Shown one piece after another: positions 61,742-64,000 of a stretch of DNA of 64,000 nt (position 1 is the first letter of the stretch; every line of letters begins with the position of its first letter). The DNA lies in assembly GCF_031885415.1 (NCBI RefSeq), contig NZ_CP116871.1, forward strand, positions 2,852,001 to 2,916,000, written 5' to 3'. The translations under genes and the position numbers were made by a program. The notes beneath the pieces were generated by a model. It ran no database searches and was not told where the DNA came from. It was given only the letters and a program-made list of their open reading frames with translations. This DNA is from Microbacterium forte (lineage in GTDB: Bacteria > Actinomycetota > Actinomycetes > Actinomycetales > Microbacteriaceae).

Positions 61742-62587
61742 TCAGACGTGGTCGCGCCAGGAGTGCTGCGGGTCGAAGCCCAGGATGCGGCGGGCCTTGT
61801 CGATCGACAGCAGCGTCTCGTTCGGGCCGAACTCGCGCGCGACAGGGACGTCGGGGAAGACCTCGGCGAGCAGCTCGGTATTCGGACGCGACATGACCGT
61901 GTCGGCGGCCGCGATGATGAAGTTGTCGAACCCGGGGGCCGCGACCTCGAGCGCGCGCTCCACGGCCTGAGCGCCGTCACGGGCGTCGATGTAGCCCCAG
62001 AGGTTCCACTTGCGGCGCGACGCGTCGGAGTCGAAGTCGGGGAACTCGGCGTAGTCCTCCGGGTTCATCACGTTCGAGAACCGCAGCGCCGTGATCGAGA
62101 GGTCGGGATGCCAGCGCACGAGCTCCCTCGCCAGCTGCTCCTCGAGCGTCTTGACCAGCGAGTACACCGATTCGGGGCGGGCGGGGTAGTCCTCGTCGAC
62201 GGGCACGTAGGGCGGAGGCACGTCGAACGGCAGGCCGAGCACGGTCTCGCTCGACGCGTAGACGACGCGCCGGATGCCGAGGCGCACCGCCGCCCAGAAC
62301 ACGTTGAACGTGGCGGGCATGTTGTTGTGGAACGTGGCGACGTCGCTGCGGATGCCGGGGGCGGGGATCGCGCCGAGATGCACGACGGCATCGATGCCCT
62401 CGTGTCGATCGCCGACGGCCGTGAAAGCGTCCACGACCTGGCCGTAATCCGTGAGGTCGACCTGCACGAAGTCCGGGCCGCGGACCCCGGCGACGTCCAT
62501 TCCGATGACCTCGTATCCGTGGGCGCGGAGTTCCCGCGCGACGACGCTGCCGAGCTTGCCCGATGATCCCGTGAGTGCGATGCGCAT
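61742..62587 (-). CDS. NAD-dependent epimerase/dehydratase-family oxidoreductase
   Basis: 281 aa from the ATG at 62587. Extended SDR: MRIALTGSSGKLGSVVARELRAHGYEVIGMDV (GxxGxxG), VVHLGAIPAPG, YASSETVLG, and the catalytic YSLVK (Tyr/Lys) in PESVYSLVKTLEEQLAREL. The short length recalls uronate dehydrogenases and small UDP-glucose epimerase-like proteins, but the substrate loop gives no firm call. Divergent from a LacI gene with 57 bp between starts, so it is probably controlled by it. Confidence 0.85.
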   Translation of the reverse strand: MRIALTGSSGKLGSVVARELRAHGYEVIGMDVAGVRGPDFVQVDLTDYGQVVDAFTAVGDRHEGIDAVVHLGAIPAPGIRSDVATFHNNMPATFNVFWAAVRLGIRRVVYASSETVLGLPFDVPPPYVPVDEDYPARPESVYSLVKTLEEQLARELVRWHPDLSITALRFSNVMNPEDYAEFPDFDSDASRRKWNLWGYIDARDGAQAVERALEVAAPGFDNFIIAAADTVMSRPNTELLAEVFPDVPVAREFGPNETLLSIDKARRILGFDPQHSWRDHV

Positions 62588-62644
62588 GTCACCAGAGTGG
62601 CACGAAGAAGAGGCGCCGGGGCCGCTCGGCATACACTCGTCGGC

Positions 62645-63658
62645 GTGAGTGACACGAGCAGCGAGCCCCGTCGCACTGTCGGCGTGCGTGACGTCGCCGT
62701 GCTCGCCGGGGTCTCTCGGCAGACGGTGTCACGGGTGCTGAACGACCACCCCGAGGTCGCCGCCGAGACCCGCGAACGGGTGCTCGCCGCGATGACCGAG
62801 CTCGGCTACCGCATGAACAACGCCGCCAGGGCACTGGGCACGCGGCGCTCCCGCACGCTCGGTGTGCTGGCCACCGACGCCCTGCACTATGGGCCCTCGC
62901 GCAGCATCGCCGCGCTCGAGGCCGCAGCCCGCGAGGTCGGCTACTGGCTGAGTGCGGCCTTCGCGGATGCCGGAGACGCCGACGCGGTCATCGCCGCGGT
63001 CGACCACCTCGTGATGCAGGGCGTCGAAGGCATCGTCGTCGTCGCCCCGCACGCCCACACCCTCGATGCGCTCGACGAGCTGCGCATCGGCGTGCCGGTC
63101 GTCACGCTGCACGCGGCCGACCGAGGAGCCCGCGGCCTCTCGGTCGACCAGGCCGCGGGAGCCAGGCTCGCCGTCGCGGCGCTCGCCGACGCGGGGCACA
63201 CGCGCATCGCGCACCTGGCCGGACCCGCCGACTGGCTCGAAGCAGAGTCCCGCACGCAGGGATTCGCAGACGAGCTCGCCGCGCGTGGGCTCGCCGCCGG
63301 CCCCGTGTTCGAGGGTGATTGGACAGCAGGCTCGGGCTACGCGGCCGTCGACGCCGTGCGGAAGTCGGGCGTGACGGCTGTGTTCGCGGCCAACGACCAG
63401 ATGGCGCTCGGGCTGCTCGGCGGGCTGCATGAGGTCGGGCTCTCGGTGCCGGGCGACATCAGCGTGGTGGGCTTCGACGACACCCCGGATGCCGCCTACT
63501 ACTGGCCCAAGCTGACGACCGTGCGACAGGACTTCTCCGAGCTGGCGCGCCGAGCGGTGGCGGCGGTGCTGGCGGACAGCGACGGAGCGCCGGCATCCGA
63601 TCTCCCGCCCGTGGCTCCCGTGCTCGTGACCCGTGATTCGGTCGCCCCGCCCCGCTGA
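62645..63658 (+). CDS. LacI-family regulator, probably of araD and the divergent epimerase
   Basis: 337 aa from the GTG at 62645. TACACT (62632-62637) ends 7 nt before it, so the message is probably leaderless. HTH VRDVAVLAGVSRQTVSRVLN, hinge NAARALGTRRSRTLGV. Core: DHLVMQGVEGIVVVAPHAHTLDALDEL, AHLAGPADWLEAESRTQGFADEL, VFAANDQMALGLLGGLHEVG, VVGFDDTPDAAYYWPKLTTVRQDF. Very similar in plan to the LacI at 45338. The 16-bp palindrome at 63722 before araD is a likely target. Confidence 0.9.
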   Translation: MSDTSSEPRRTVGVRDVAVLAGVSRQTVSRVLNDHPEVAAETRERVLAAMTELGYRMNNAARALGTRRSRTLGVLATDALHYGPSRSIAALEAAAREVGYWLSAAFADAGDADAVIAAVDHLVMQGVEGIVVVAPHAHTLDALDELRIGVPVVTLHAADRGARGLSVDQAAGARLAVAALADAGHTRIAHLAGPADWLEAESRTQGFADELAARGLAAGPVFEGDWTAGSGYAAVDAVRKSGVTAVFAANDQMALGLLGGLHEVGLSVPGDISVVGFDDTPDAAYYWPKLTTVRQDFSELARRAVAAVLADSDGAPASDLPPVAPVLVTRDSVAPPR

Positions 63659-63721
63659 GCCTCCGCACTGCCGCGGCGAGCATCCGCGTCTTGACGGTCG
63701 GCAGACCCCCGTGACACACTT

Positions 63722-63737
63722 CTGTGACCGGTCACAG
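63722..63737. promoter_or_regulatory. Operator palindrome upstream of araD
   Basis: CTGTGACC-GGTCACAG is a perfect 16-bp inverted repeat 27 bp upstream of the araD start and 64 bp after the lacI stop. Confidence 0.75.
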
Positions 63738-63763
63738 TGACCACCGCCGACCCTGAGGTACCC

Positions 63764-64000
63764 GTGAGCAACGAAGCCCCCGTCTTCTCCGCCGAGATCG
63801 ACGCATCGATCCAGGCCGTCCGCGAAGATGTCGCCCGCCTGCACGCCGAACTGGTCCGCAACGGCCTCGTCGTCTGGACCGGCGGCAACGTCTCCGGCCG
63901 CGTGCCCGGCGCCGACCTGTTCGTCATCAAGCCGTCGGGCGTGAGCTACGACGACCTCGCCCCCGAGAACATGATCCTGTGCGACCTCGACGGTGCCGTG
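63764..64000 (+). CDS. araD: L-ribulose-5-phosphate 4-epimerase (N-terminal part)
   Basis: 79 codons from the GTG at 63764 (CTGAGGTACCC upstream) to the window edge. Class II aldolase fold: VREDVARLHAELVRNGLVVWTGGNVSGRVPGADLFVIKPSGVSYDDLAPENMILCDLDG. TGGNVSGR and IKPSGVSY are the substrate-phosphate-binding motifs of AraD. It converts L-ribulose 5-phosphate to D-xylulose 5-phosphate, the last step of L-arabinose entry to central metabolism, which fits the GH51 and GH127 genes. Probably first gene of an araDBA-type operon beyond the edge. Confidence 0.88.
   Translation, partial: MSNEAPVFSAEIDASIQAVREDVARLHAELVRNGLVVWTGGNVSGRVPGADLFVIKPSGVSYDDLAPENMILCDLDGAV

Noticed and set aside
63722..63737. 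CRP/GlxR binding site.
   Set aside because: The half-sites are separated by 4 bp, while the CRP consensus needs 6. The adjacent LacI gene offers a simpler explanation.

Overview
The window is about 70% G+C DNA from a Gram-positive actinobacterium, most likely Microbacteriaceae and probably Microbacterium. The evidence is heavy GC3 coding bias, the very frequent GGATGC/GCATCC hexamer, lipobox-bearing solute-binding proteins, FCD/GntR and LacI regulators, several leaderless-looking starts, and a WXG100 gene. It is an almost unbroken carbohydrate-catabolism region with about 62 protein genes. I see no rRNA, tRNA, insertion sequence, prophage or CRISPR array.

Layout. (1) 1-3.9 kb: edge of a MalF/MalG-type sugar ABC system, a class V aminotransferase and a divergent FCD regulator. 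(2) 3.9-7.0 kb: housekeeping genes (GNAT, ACT-domain protein, cysteine-synthase-like enzyme, proline-rich membrane protein). (3) 7.1-10.1 kb: rbsK-rbsD-gntR operon with a divergent small transaldolase. (4) 10.1-15.8 kb: every enzyme of a non-phosphorylative L-fucose pathway (aldo/keto reductase, lactonase, L-fuconate dehydratase, SDR, FAH-family hydrolase) plus its FCD regulator. (5) 15.9-18.0 kb: LacI regulator and a D-tagatose/D-psicose 3-epimerase-type enzyme. (6) 18.2-27.2 kb: an RbsABC-type transporter converging on a six-gene operon (cupin phosphoglucose isomerase, FGGY kinase, 2-hydroxyacid dehydrogenase-like, shikimate dehydrogenase-like, phosphotriesterase-like, ABM-domain protein) whose substrate I cannot name. 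(7) 27.4-30.1 kb: acetylxylan-esterase-like protein between two copies of a repeat, a CGNR zinc-finger protein and an EamA exporter. (8) 30.3-34.7 kb: 2-methylcitrate cycle operon (gntR-prpD-prpB-prpC). (9) 34.8-37.8 kb: META lipoprotein and a cell-wall-attached trypsin-like protease. (10) 38-45.3 kb: GH51 arabinofuranosidase with its own ABC system and LacI, then an alditol oxidase. (11) 45.3-52.9 kb: LacI, a sugar ATPase, and a YtfQRT-YjfF-like galactofuranose/arabinose-type transporter. (12) 53.0-55.4 kb: a four-gene type VII secretion-linked toxin/immunity cassette. (13) 55.4-64 kb: GH127 beta-L-arabinofuranosidase with its ABC system and LacI, an epimerase, another LacI, and the start of an L-ribulose-5-phosphate 4-epimerase.

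How the parts work together. GH51 and GH127 release L-arabinose from plant arabinan and hydroxyproline-linked arabinosides. The linked ABC systems import the oligomers or monomers, and araD at the right edge points to the pentose phosphate route. Operators can be read directly. One 16-bp palindrome (ACYTGT-N4-ACARGT) occurs at three promoter regions and ties rbsK/transaldolase, the Rbs-type transporter and the unknown six-gene operon into one regulon. A second palindrome centred on CATCSGATG marks the fucose genes. Five LacI genes lie next to their own palindromes. The most original parts are the six-gene catabolic operon with its shared operator, the type VII toxin cassette, and the two repeat families.
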